From contig JAFWSX010000019.1 in NCBI GenBank assembly GCA_017519185.1, positions 1 through 38,286 of the forward strand: DNA of 38,286 nt. The letters run 5' to 3'. Position 1 is the first letter of the stretch. Every line of letters begins with the position of its first letter. Positions 17,556 to 24,258 of this stretch are shown piece by piece. The notes under the pieces are model-generated. The model made no database searches. It saw nothing but the letters and a program-made list of their open reading frames with translations, and was not told the DNA's origin. The stretch is from Bacteroidales bacterium. Lineage in GTDB: Bacteria > Bacteroidota > Bacteroidia > Bacteroidales > UBA932. The translations under genes and the position numbers were made by a program.

Positions 17556-17589
17556 GTAACAAATGCAGTTTTGTTACGTAAAAAAACAA
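17556..17589 (-). promoter_or_regulatory. Candidate promoter with overlapping dyad operator, hdr-like operon
   Basis: On the minus strand TTG (17587-17589), a 19-base spacer and TGCATTTG (17560-17567) resemble the Bacteroidetes -33/-7 pair with one mismatch. A perfect dyad, GTAACAAA-N6-TTTGTTAC (17556-17577), covers the -7 element. An 8-bp half-site with a 6-bp spacer is the geometry of a dimeric CRP/FNR-type regulator site, but the regulator is not identified. A second palindrome, GGAAATTTCC, lies at 17515-17524. Confidence 0.45.
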
Positions 17590-17598
17590 TCTTTACAG

Positions 17599-18906
17599 TC
17601 AGTGGTCCTTGTGGAAAAGAGCCAGCCTCTCAGCCAGTAAGGGAATGTCCTCGTTGGGGATTAGCGAAGTGCAGGCCCTGAGACCCTCGCGAGTGCTTCC
17701 GCAGGTAAACAGCGAGATGGCAGAGATGCCGTAGTACAGCAGTTCCTCCACCAGGTCTGCTCCTGTGAATCCGGGATAGCCGAAGGTGAAGTAGAAACCG
17801 TCGGCCACGTCTTCTTCAAGGTCCTTGTCATAGGTTATCACGAAGCCGTTATCTGTGAAGGCCTTCTTCATAAGCTTTGCCTTGCGGCCGTATTCCATCA
17901 CCTGTTCGCGGAAGTTGTAGTCTCCGTCGTTGGCTGCCTTGAAAATTGCACTGAGAGCATATTGGGCGGAGTGGGAGGTGCCGGAACTAAGGGTGTGCAG
18001 GCCGCCGAACACGATAGCGCTGCGGAAAGTGTCAGTGTTGAAGTAGCGCAGCAGGTCGGGATAGTGGCGTTTTGCCAGATTGTCGGAAATGGCAAGGATG
18101 GCCACGCGCTCGCCTGCGTAGCTGAATGCCTTGGAACTTGATATGAGAAGGATGTAATTGTCGGTGTACTTGCCTACGCTGGGCTGGTAGGGCGGAACCC
18201 CGGGATGACCGTAGTCCTTGCGGAAGTCCATTCCGAAGTAAGCGAGGTCCTCGATGACAATCACGTCATACTTGCTGGCCAACTCGCCTATGATCTTCAG
18301 CTCCTCGTCGGTGAGGCATACCCACGAAGGGTTGTTGGGGTTTGAATACAGTATGCTGTGAATCTTTCCTTCGGCCAGGATGCTCTCGAGCTTGCCGCGC
18401 AGTTTCTCTCCGCGGTAGTCATAGATGTCGAAAGCAGCGACGTTCACGCCAAGCACCTTGTTCTGATATTTGTGCACAGGGAAGCAAGGGTCGATGAAAA
18501 GGATCGTGTCGCGGTCCTTCCAGGTCTTGCTGCAGATCATGAATGATGCGAAGGCAGCTTGCATCGAGCCGACGGTCGGAAGGCAGTTGTAGCCGTCCAG
18601 GTCGAGGTCGATGAAATTCTTGATGAAGCGCGACGCCTCTTTCTTAAGCTCCTTGGTGCCGTCAATGTCCGGATAAGATGCGGCGACTCCGCGGCGGAGC
18701 GCCTCAATCTGGGCCTCAACTCCGATCTGGGCGGCGGGAAGGCCGGGATTGCCCATTTCCATATGGATGAAATGCACGCCGCTCGCAGCTTCGAGGTTTT
18801 CTGCCAGTCTCTTTATCTCACGTATGCCGGAATTGCCGATGCAGGGAAGGCCGCTTTCTTTGAAAAGTTCACGAGCCGTTTCAACGGGAACCAGATTATT
18901 TTTCAT
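17599..18906 (-). CDS. PLP-dependent aminotransferase, class I/II
   Basis: A 435-residue fold-type I aminotransferase. Visible landmarks are the substrate-side glycine region GNPGLP (52-57), the pyridine-nitrogen aspartate in IVIEDLAYFGMDF (D220), YSNPNNPSW (187-195), and the PLP Schiff-base lysine K259 in SSSKAFSYAGER with R267 for phosphate binding. The C-terminal arginine for the substrate carboxylate is likely the one in REGLRACTSLIP. Full length for the family; amino-acid specificity cannot be read. It lies 111 bases upstream of the hdr-like operon on the same strand, has its own -7 element at 18929-18936, and may read through into the operon since no strong terminator separates them. 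Confidence 0.85.
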   Translation of the reverse strand: MKNNLVPVETARELFKESGLPCIGNSGIREIKRLAENLEAASGVHFIHMEMGNPGLPAAQIGVEAQIEALRRGVAASYPDIDGTKELKKEASRFIKNFIDLDLDGYNCLPTVGSMQAAFASFMICSKTWKDRDTILFIDPCFPVHKYQNKVLGVNVAAFDIYDYRGEKLRGKLESILAEGKIHSILYSNPNNPSWVCLTDEELKIIGELASKYDVIVIEDLAYFGMDFRKDYGHPGVPPYQPSVGKYTDNYILLISSSKAFSYAGERVAILAISDNLAKRHYPDLLRYFNTDTFRSAIVFGGLHTLSSGTSHSAQYALSAIFKAANDGDYNFREQVMEYGRKAKLMKKAFTDNGFVITYDKDLEEDVADGFYFTFGYPGFTGADLVEELLYYGISAISLFTCGSTREGLRACTSLIPNEDIPLLAERLALFHKDH

Positions 18907-18928
18907 TGTCGCTCGGATTAATCTGGGG

Positions 18929-18936
18929 CAAATGTA
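18929..18936 (-). promoter_or_regulatory. -7 promoter element of the aminotransferase gene
   Basis: Minus-strand TACATTTG, an exact TAnnTTTG match, 22 bases before the start codon and just downstream of the tRNA terminator. No well-spaced -33 element was seen. Confidence 0.5.
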
Positions 18937-18951
18937 CGAAACTTTCGATAC

Positions 18952-18978
18952 AAAAAAGCTTCGCGTCGTGGCGAAGCT
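18952..18978 (-). terminator. Intrinsic terminator of the tRNA-Pro pair
   Basis: On the minus strand AGCTTCGC, a 6-nt loop and GCGAAGCT form a perfect 8-bp stem (18957-18978), followed by TTTTTT. It sits directly after the second transcribed tRNA gene. Confidence 0.85.
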
Positions 18979-18981
18979 CTG

Positions 18982-19055
18982 TCGGGAAGAGGTGACTCGA
19001 ACACCCGGCCTCTGCGTCCCGAACGCAGCGCGCTAGCCAACTGCGCCACTTCCCG
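18982..19055 (-). tRNA. tRNA-Pro (CGG)
   Basis: A 74-nt cloverleaf without encoded CCA. Acceptor CGGGAAG pairs with CTTCCCG, D-arm GCGC/GCGC, anticodon stem CTGCG/CGCAG with loop TTCGGGA (anticodon CGG, G37), T-arm GGGTG-TTCGAGT-CACCT, discriminator A. C1-G72 and A73 fit bacterial tRNA-Pro. It is the downstream member of a tandem pair 22 bases apart. Confidence 0.95.
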
Positions 19056-19076
19056 TATGTTCTGAGAATCAATATG

Positions 19077-19150
19077 TCGGGAAGAGGTGACTCGAACACC
19101 CGGCCTCTGCGTCCCTAACGCAGCGCGCTAACCAACTGCGCCACTTCCCG
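19077..19150 (-). tRNA. tRNA-Pro with AGG anticodon
   Basis: Identical to the neighbouring tRNA-Pro(CGG) except at two positions: one D-loop base (T for C) and the anticodon first base. The loop reads TTAGGGA, so the anticodon is AGG with G37, decoding proline CCU. All stems remain perfectly paired, so it is not a decayed copy. An A34 tRNA-Pro is unusual in bacteria, which normally carry GGG, UGG and CGG. It is the first transcribed of the pair. Confidence 0.9.
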
Positions 19151-19162
19151 TGTTTCGGACTG

Positions 19163-19170
19163 CAAATGTA
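19163..19170 (-). promoter_or_regulatory. -7 promoter element of the tRNA-Pro pair
   Basis: Minus-strand TACATTTG, an exact TAnnTTTG match, 12 bases upstream of the 5' end of the first tRNA. The distance fits initiation just before the tRNA. Confidence 0.5.
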
Positions 19171-19276
19171 GCAATTTTTATCAAATTGAGAAATAAATGT
19201 TGTTTTCTTAAACATTTATATTCGTTTATAAACGGATAAAGATGCTCCGCAGCGGTCCAATCAGCACGGTTTTTGA

Positions 19277-19284
19277 TAACTTTG
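19277..19284 (+). promoter_or_regulatory. -7 promoter element of the TapB-like gene
   Basis: Plus-strand TAACTTTG, an exact TAnnTTTG match, 40 bases before the start codon at 19325. No convincing -33 element was seen. Confidence 0.45.
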
Positions 19285-19324
19285 CCCTGCAGAATCAAGC
19301 TACTGCATAGATAATCTTAACGAT

Positions 19325-20053
19325 ATGAAGACACACGCATTCCTCTTGTTGGCAGCAATCCTTCTGGCTGCACCTTTCATTTCAAACGCACAGGCATTCA
19401 GCAAAGATGACGTCGTGGGCGCTGAGCAGGTGTTCGTGACCACCGAGGCCGAAGGGTGGGTGAGTGACCGCTCCGTATATCGCATCGTCGGCAAGGAATC
19501 CTCTGACGCCAGAACTGTTCTTACAATTGCCCAGAAAAGCAGCGTCAAGGCCGGCAGGGACTCGACTCCTATCGAAAGCAATCTCACGATAAAGATTCTG
19601 TATACTCCCAGCAGCATTGTCGTTCCCAAGGAAAACTTTGCAGGTGCCGCCAAGGCTGTGGAGGAGATGTTCGAAGGCCGGAAAATCGAGCTGAGCTTCA
19701 GCGGTGACGACCCCTCGCTTCCCGTGAACCTGAGTGTCGGCCAGAAACTGCCTGACACTGAAGTCAAGGTCAACATCAACATAGAAGGCATCAACGCCAA
19801 GATGTCCATCAAGAGTTCCGAGCAGAAAGTCACTGCCAGGGAAAAAGTCTCTGTACCTGCAGGCTCGTTCGACGCTTTTGTCGTTGAAGAGACTTCTACC
19901 GTGAAAGTCAGCGTGCTCATCATCAGCCAGTCTGAAAAAATGAAGGAAAAGAGCTGGGTTGTCCCCGGAATGGGTGAGGTGAAGAGCGTGGTGTATGACA
20001 AGAAAGGAAAACTTGTTTCTACCACAGAAATGATTTCCTACACGAAACAGTAA
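19325..20053 (+). CDS. Secreted TapB/DUF3108-like protein
   Basis: A 242-residue exported protein with signal peptide MKTHAFLLLAAILLAAPFIS ending near SNAQA. The mature part is beta-rich. The segment VPAGSFDAFVVEETSTVKV (about 178-196), and later WVVPGMGEVKSVVYDKKGK (about 217-235), match the pattern of TapB/DUF3108-type periplasmic proteins, in which a G-x-F-D/N-A/C-x-V strand is followed by a W-x-x-P-x-x-G-x-V-K strand. The biochemical role of this family in Bacteroidetes is not known to me. It stands alone between the tRNAs and the B12 locus, with its own -7 element at 19277-19284. Confidence 0.65.
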   Translation: MKTHAFLLLAAILLAAPFISNAQAFSKDDVVGAEQVFVTTEAEGWVSDRSVYRIVGKESSDARTVLTIAQKSSVKAGRDSTPIESNLTIKILYTPSSIVVPKENFAGAAKAVEEMFEGRKIELSFSGDDPSLPVNLSVGQKLPDTEVKVNINIEGINAKMSIKSSEQKVTAREKVSVPAGSFDAFVVEETSTVKVSVLIISQSEKMKEKSWVVPGMGEVKSVVYDKKGKLVSTTEMISYTKQ

Positions 20054-20067
20054 TTTATTTTTTTTCT

Positions 20068-20075
20068 TATATTTG
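20068..20075 (+). promoter_or_regulatory. -7 promoter element of the B12 uptake operon
   Basis: Plus-strand TATATTTG, an exact TAnnTTTG match, about 28 bases before the riboswitch P1 strand. Transcription from here would include the complete aptamer. No -33 TTTG at the usual spacing was seen. Confidence 0.5.
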
Positions 20076-20096
20076 CACTGCTCACAGGTTCCGTCC

Positions 20097-20262
20097 GGCC
20101 TTGCAGGTTCGACGGATCAAAAGGGAAACAGGTGAAAAACCTGTGCAGTTCCCGCTGCTGTAAGCTCCAGCCGATGAGGCTGATTATTCGCGGCAATCAC
20201 TGCCACTGACTTCAAGTCGGGAAGGCGCCGCGAAAGGAGCGAGCCAGAAGACCTGCCTGCGA
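20097..20262 (+). ncRNA. Cobalamin (B12) riboswitch
   Basis: The conserved parts of the adenosylcobalamin aptamer are present in order: GCAGGT (20103-20108) as the 5' P1 strand, AAAAGGGAA, a hairpin ACAGGTGAAAAACCTGT, GCAGTTCCCGC, GCCACTG at 20202-20208, AAGTCGGGAAGGCGCC, and the B12 box AGCCAGAAGACCTGCC at 20242-20257, whose ACCTGC closes P1 with GCAGGT. It lies about 140 bases upstream of the first lipoprotein gene. The expression platform between 20263 and 20395 contains several short palindromes (for example CCTGCAGG, and TGCAT with ATGCA near 20355-20369) but no clear terminator, so control of translation is more likely than termination; that is inference. Confidence 0.93.
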
Positions 20263-20395
20263 GCGGCAATGTTTTTACTGCCTGCGGGTATATGGGCGTA
20301 AGAATAAAAGACTGCAATCCACTCTTTTCATTCTCCTGCAGGCGGTATGCTACATTGCATTGGATATGCATATGTTGTTTTATTAGTATATCGCA

Positions 20396-21631
20396 ATGAA
20401 AAGAATTCTGAAATTGATGGCAGTCGCAGCATTCGCAGTTTTTGCAGTGACATCCTGCTATGACGATTCATCACTGAAAGCATCCATCAAGGAACTTCAG
20501 GACCAGATGAAAGAAGCCAATTCCATCCTTGAAAAGATCAAGGGCGGTTTCGTTATCACCGACGTCAACAAGACTGATGACGGTTATACATTTATAATGA
20601 GTGACGGCAAGACCGTCAGCGTCAAGAATGGCGCCAACGGTGCCGACGGTCAGGACGGTACCCCCGCAAGCGTCATCGAGACCAAACTTTCCAACACTGT
20701 CGAAGCTTTCAACTTCGGCGGCACAAAAACCATCCCGATCAATGTCAGCGGTGTCAGCATCATCGATGCATTCGCACCTGCAGGATGGTCTGCAAGCGTC
20801 GACGGAGACAACCTTAATGTAACAGCTCCCGCAAGCGCTGAAAGCGCAGCCCGCAAAGGCAGCGTGATCGTAGTCGCCACAGGCGGCAACAGTCTCGTTC
20901 TGATGACTGCCGCAGTAGCACTCAACATCCTTGATGTCAACGGAGCATACAGGGATGCCCTGATCGACGATCCGCAGTATGGCGGTGACCTGCTCTACGG
21001 TCCGATGGATCCTGAAACCTATTCATACAATGTGGAATATACCTGGGAAGACCCTGTGACCACTCTTGCATTCGGCGGCTTCGGCAACAGCTGGGGCTCT
21101 GTATGTTTCTCATCAGGCGGCGAGGTCATCTCAAATTATGTCGAGCCCGATTTCAAGGATGCCGGCTATCTCAGGCAGCTCGAAGTTCCCGCAGCTCCCG
21201 CAAACGGCAGCAACTTCATAGTACACTTCGGTGCCGAGGATGCTCCGATCGGACTGTCGTTCGCTGACGGACAGGCACGCACCATCGAAAGTATCGACTA
21301 TATTATGACCAACTATCTGGCCAATTCGACAATCTTCGGTGACGGTTTCTTCGGCCCGCTCGCAGCTGAAAGCTTCGTGGCTGTAAAGGCCACCGGCTTT
21401 GATGCCGAGGGTAACGAGACTGCCACCCTCAGCGAAGTCCTCATCTCCGGCGACGAGGTTGAGGCCTATGCTGCAGGCAAGCCCATCGAGTGGAATACCT
21501 GGGATCTTTCAGGACTCGGCGAGGTTGTTTCAGTCAAGTTCGCAGTTTACGGAAGCGAAGACTGCTACGGTGAATGGGGCTTCAATGCACCCGCATATTT
21601 TGCTTATTGCGACGTTGTCGTAAAAGAATAA
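20396..21631 (+). CDS. Surface lipoprotein, DUF4465-type, BtuH-like candidate
   Basis: A 411-residue lipoprotein (lipobox AVTSC, C21). After a short coiled-coil segment (about 28-50) comes a Bacteroidetes N-terminal module ending in GANGADGQDGTP (about 80-91), then a small beta domain, then a C-terminal DUF4465-like domain (about 205-411) with GGFGNSWGSVCFSSGG, GFDAEGNETATLSEV and WDLSGLGEVVSVKFAVYGS plus GEWGFNAPAYFAY. It is the first gene after the cobalamin riboswitch and is followed by btuG and btuB, so it probably binds B12 or another corrinoid at the cell surface, as described for BtuH-type lipoproteins; the match to that family is from memory and not verified. A hairpin terminator follows at 21658-21690. 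Confidence 0.75.
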   Translation: MKRILKLMAVAAFAVFAVTSCYDDSSLKASIKELQDQMKEANSILEKIKGGFVITDVNKTDDGYTFIMSDGKTVSVKNGANGADGQDGTPASVIETKLSNTVEAFNFGGTKTIPINVSGVSIIDAFAPAGWSASVDGDNLNVTAPASAESAARKGSVIVVATGGNSLVLMTAAVALNILDVNGAYRDALIDDPQYGGDLLYGPMDPETYSYNVEYTWEDPVTTLAFGGFGNSWGSVCFSSGGEVISNYVEPDFKDAGYLRQLEVPAAPANGSNFIVHFGAEDAPIGLSFADGQARTIESIDYIMTNYLANSTIFGDGFFGPLAAESFVAVKATGFDAEGNETATLSEVLISGDEVEAYAAGKPIEWNTWDLSGLGEVVSVKFAVYGSEDCYGEWGFNAPAYFAYCDVVVKE

Positions 21632-21657
21632 AGAAAGCTGATATTATTTGTTGTTGG

Positions 21658-21690
21658 GATTCCCTTCCGGTCTTGTGCCGGGAGGGAATC
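21658..21690 (+). terminator. Intrinsic terminator inside the B12 locus
   Basis: A 13-bp stem (GATTCCCTTCCGG at 21658-21670 with CCGGGAGGGAATC at 21678-21690, one G-T pair, 7-nt loop) followed by TGTTTAAGTTTAATT. The stem is strong; the U-tract is broken, so termination may be partial. Confidence 0.65.
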
Positions 21691-21707
21691 TGTTTAAGTT
21701 TAATTGC

Positions 21708-21715
21708 TATCTTTG
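21708..21715 (+). promoter_or_regulatory. Internal -7 promoter element before the second lipoprotein
   Basis: TATCTTTG, an exact TAnnTTTG match, 15 bases before the ATG at 21731 and just after the terminator. It would give a very short leader without the riboswitch. No good -33 element was seen. Confidence 0.4.
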
Positions 21716-21730
21716 AACGTTGTTGCGAAT

Positions 21731-23185
21731 ATGAGACTGACCAATTCAATAATAATGGCGCTGACGCTCCTGCTTGCAGTTTCCTGCAACTGGAATGAGG
21801 TCATAGACGACACCAAGCCGATGCCGCCTGAGATCAGTCTGGACAATTCGTCGGCAGTATATACGGTTATGACAGGGGAGACTCTCACCGTTTCTCCGAA
21901 ATACAAATATGTCCAGGGCGCCACATACGCCTGGACAATCGACGGCAGGCTGATTTCTTCGGAACCGGTGCTGCGATACACCGACGATGTCGCTCACAGC
22001 GTCTACATCAAGATTACGGTAAAGACAGATGTCGGCAGCGCATCAGACGAAATCCGCGTTGACGTAAAGGCTCCCGCGCCGCCGCCCGACCCGGAACCCG
22101 AACCGGACGACGATTTCTGGACCTTCCCCCAGACTGAATTCAACGTCAGCCTCGGGCGCAGCATCCTTCTCAAACCTTATGACATCAAGGAAGATGACGG
22201 CATCGGCTATGTCTGGACACTTGACGGTGTCGAAGTTCAGGCTTCTGCCGTGCCCGGATATGTATTTGAGGCCAGGCAGGAGGGAAGTCACGAACTCAGC
22301 GTCACCCACGGCAAGCTCTCGCAGACACTGACCGTCAACGTATGCCCGGCCGAAGGTACTTATCGCAGGGCTGCAGGCTCTTCAAGCTCGGCGGCTGCCA
22401 GCAAGATATTCGAGTTCACTCCAGCACCTGGCCAGTATGTCAACGAAGATTATACCGCCAATACAGCCGAAGAGGCGGTCACTTATGTGACGAAGCGGTT
22501 CAGCGAGGGCAGTTATGTCTCTCTCGGCGGCTTCGGCGGCTATTTAGTGGCCGGCTTCGACCACAGCATCGACAACAACGGCGGCTACGAAATCGGAATC
22601 GTTACCCACCTTTCTGAAGAATATACGGAGGCCGGTGTAGTCTGGGTTATGCAGGACGAGAACGGCGACGGTCTGCCCAACGACACCTGGTATGAACTCA
22701 AAGGGTCCGACTCTTTCGCAGAAACCACCATCCACGACTACAGCGTTACCTACTACAGGCCTTCTGCTCCCGGGATGTCCGTGCAGTGGACCGACAATCA
22801 GGGTGGAAGCGGCAAGGTCAACTATATGGCAGCATATCACCGGCAGGAGTGGTACTACCCGCTCTGGGTGAAGGAAGATCGCTATACCCTGCGCGGCACC
22901 CGGCTCGAGGCTCACAACTACGACCGTTCCGGCAACGGCACATACTGGGTCAATCCGCCTTACGGCTGGGGTTATGTCGACAATTTCAATGAGACCGATA
23001 TGCTCGGCAGCAAGGACACCAACCATTTCAAGATCAGCAACGCCGTGCGCTATGACGGCAGCCCCGCCAACCTGAAGTACATCGATTTCATAAAAGTCCA
23101 GAATGCCATCAACGGCAGCAGCGGATGGCTTGGTGAAATCTCCACCGAAGTCTGCGGCATCTTTGATAACAATATCAAGCAATGA
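21731..23185 (+). CDS. Surface lipoprotein with Ig/PKD-like domains, B12 locus
   Basis: A 484-residue lipoprotein: MRLTNSIIMALTLLLAVSC gives a lipobox with C19. Two Ig/PKD-like beta domains follow (about 30-120 and 135-210), separated by a proline- and acid-rich linker (APAPPPDPEPEPDDD). The C-terminal domain (about 225-484) carries DENGDGLPNDTWYELKGSD, which looks like a calcium loop, and is rich in aromatic residues; I have no domain name for it. Proteins annotated as cell surface proteins with this layout occur beside btuG in Bacteroides. I start at the ATG at 21731, since nine upstream codons carry no signal. Its stop overlaps the btuG start (ATGA), so the two are translationally coupled. 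A role in corrinoid capture is inferred from context only. Confidence 0.78.
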   Translation: MRLTNSIIMALTLLLAVSCNWNEVIDDTKPMPPEISLDNSSAVYTVMTGETLTVSPKYKYVQGATYAWTIDGRLISSEPVLRYTDDVAHSVYIKITVKTDVGSASDEIRVDVKAPAPPPDPEPEPDDDFWTFPQTEFNVSLGRSILLKPYDIKEDDGIGYVWTLDGVEVQASAVPGYVFEARQEGSHELSVTHGKLSQTLTVNVCPAEGTYRRAAGSSSSAAASKIFEFTPAPGQYVNEDYTANTAEEAVTYVTKRFSEGSYVSLGGFGGYLVAGFDHSIDNNGGYEIGIVTHLSEEYTEAGVVWVMQDENGDGLPNDTWYELKGSDSFAETTIHDYSVTYYRPSAPGMSVQWTDNQGGSGKVNYMAAYHRQEWYYPLWVKEDRYTLRGTRLEAHNYDRSGNGTYWVNPPYGWGYVDNFNETDMLGSKDTNHFKISNAVRYDGSPANLKYIDFIKVQNAINGSSGWLGEISTEVCGIFDNNIKQ

Positions 23186-24255
23186 GAGCCCTGAGATATC
23201 TTCTTTTCGCCGCTGTTGCCCTGGCATCCTTCGCCCTGCCTTCCTGCATGAAGTACGGCCCTGCGGAGGAAGAAGAATTCAATGTGGACCCTTCCGGGGA
23301 AGGGTTGTTCATCATCAATGAGGGCAATTATATGTACGGCAACGCCTCGCTGTCGTATTACGATCCTGCGACAAAGCACGTGGAGAACGAGGTGTTCGTG
23401 CGCAGCAACGGCTTCAAGCTCGGCGACGTGGCCCAGTCGATGACCATCGAGGACGGGATAGGCTGGGTGGTGGTCAACAACTCCGGCGTAATCTTCGGCA
23501 TCGACCCTTCGACCTTCAAGGAGGTACGCCGCATCACAGGCTTCACGGCACCGAGATATTTCAAGATGCTGAGCCCCACGAAGGCCTATGTCACCCAGAT
23601 ATGGGATCCGAGAATCTTCGTGGTGAATCCTATGACCGGTGAAACCACGGGCTATGTCACTACTGATATGGACTATGAGACCGGCTCCACAGAAATGATG
23701 GTGGAGTTCGGCCGCTATGTCATAACCAACTGCTGGTCCTATCAGAATCGCATCCTCAAGATCGATACACAGACCGACGAGGTGGTCAATACCCTTGTCG
23801 TGGGCATCCAGCCGGAATCGATGGTGAAGGACTGCAACGGCAAGCTCTGGGTGCTGACCGACGGAGGATTCGAGGACAGCGGATATGGTTTCGAGGCTGC
23901 TAAGCTTCTGCGCATCAATCCGGATTCATTTGTGATAGAGCAGACTTTCACTTTTCCTTCAGATGACAACGCTTCCAAGCTGACTGTCAATGCAGAAGGG
24001 GATGAACTGTTTTGGCTGAACTCAGGAGTTTGGAAAATGTCCGTGGATGCCGCGCATTTGCCCGTCAGGCCTTTTATATCTCGTGAGGGTACACTTTTCT
24101 ATGGACTGACCTTGAATCCGGTAAACGGGGAAATATACGTTTCTGATGCAATCGACTATGTACAGTCGGGTGTCGTTCTCCGCTACAGCCCTCAAGGTGA
24201 GTTGCTGGACACGTTCAATGTGGGGATAAACCCTGGAAATTTCTGCTGGAGGTAG
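23182..24255 (+). CDS. btuG: BtuG-type surface B12-binding lipoprotein
   Basis: A 357-residue lipoprotein (lipobox ALPSC, C22) with a YncE/DUF5074-like seven-bladed beta-propeller. Propeller repeats are visible as recurring strands such as GLFIINEGNY, VVVNNSGVIFGIDPSTFKEV, RIFVVNPMTGETTGYV, RILKIDTQTDEVVNTLVVG, LWVLTDGGF and GEIYVSDAIDY. The acidic EEEE run after the lipidated cysteine fits surface export in Bacteroidetes. BtuG binds cobalamin with very high affinity and caps the BtuB transporter. The gene lies three bases before btuB and overlaps the previous lipoprotein gene, which supports the assignment strongly. Confidence 0.88.
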   Translation: MRALRYLLFAAVALASFALPSCMKYGPAEEEEFNVDPSGEGLFIINEGNYMYGNASLSYYDPATKHVENEVFVRSNGFKLGDVAQSMTIEDGIGWVVVNNSGVIFGIDPSTFKEVRRITGFTAPRYFKMLSPTKAYVTQIWDPRIFVVNPMTGETTGYVTTDMDYETGSTEMMVEFGRYVITNCWSYQNRILKIDTQTDEVVNTLVVGIQPESMVKDCNGKLWVLTDGGFEDSGYGFEAAKLLRINPDSFVIEQTFTFPSDDNASKLTVNAEGDELFWLNSGVWKMSVDAAHLPVRPFISREGTLFYGLTLNPVNGEIYVSDAIDYVQSGVVLRYSPQGELLDTFNVGINPGNFCWR

Positions 24256-24258
24256 GGT

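Noticed and set aside
18981-19150. Repeated 74-bp units as phage attachment sites or a CRISPR-like array
   Set aside because: The repeats are complete tRNA genes with promoter and terminator, and no integrase or element lies next to them.
20117-20371. 84-codon minus-strand frame across the leader of the B12 operon
   Set aside because: It lies within a well-matched cobalamin riboswitch and its expression platform and has no family resemblance.
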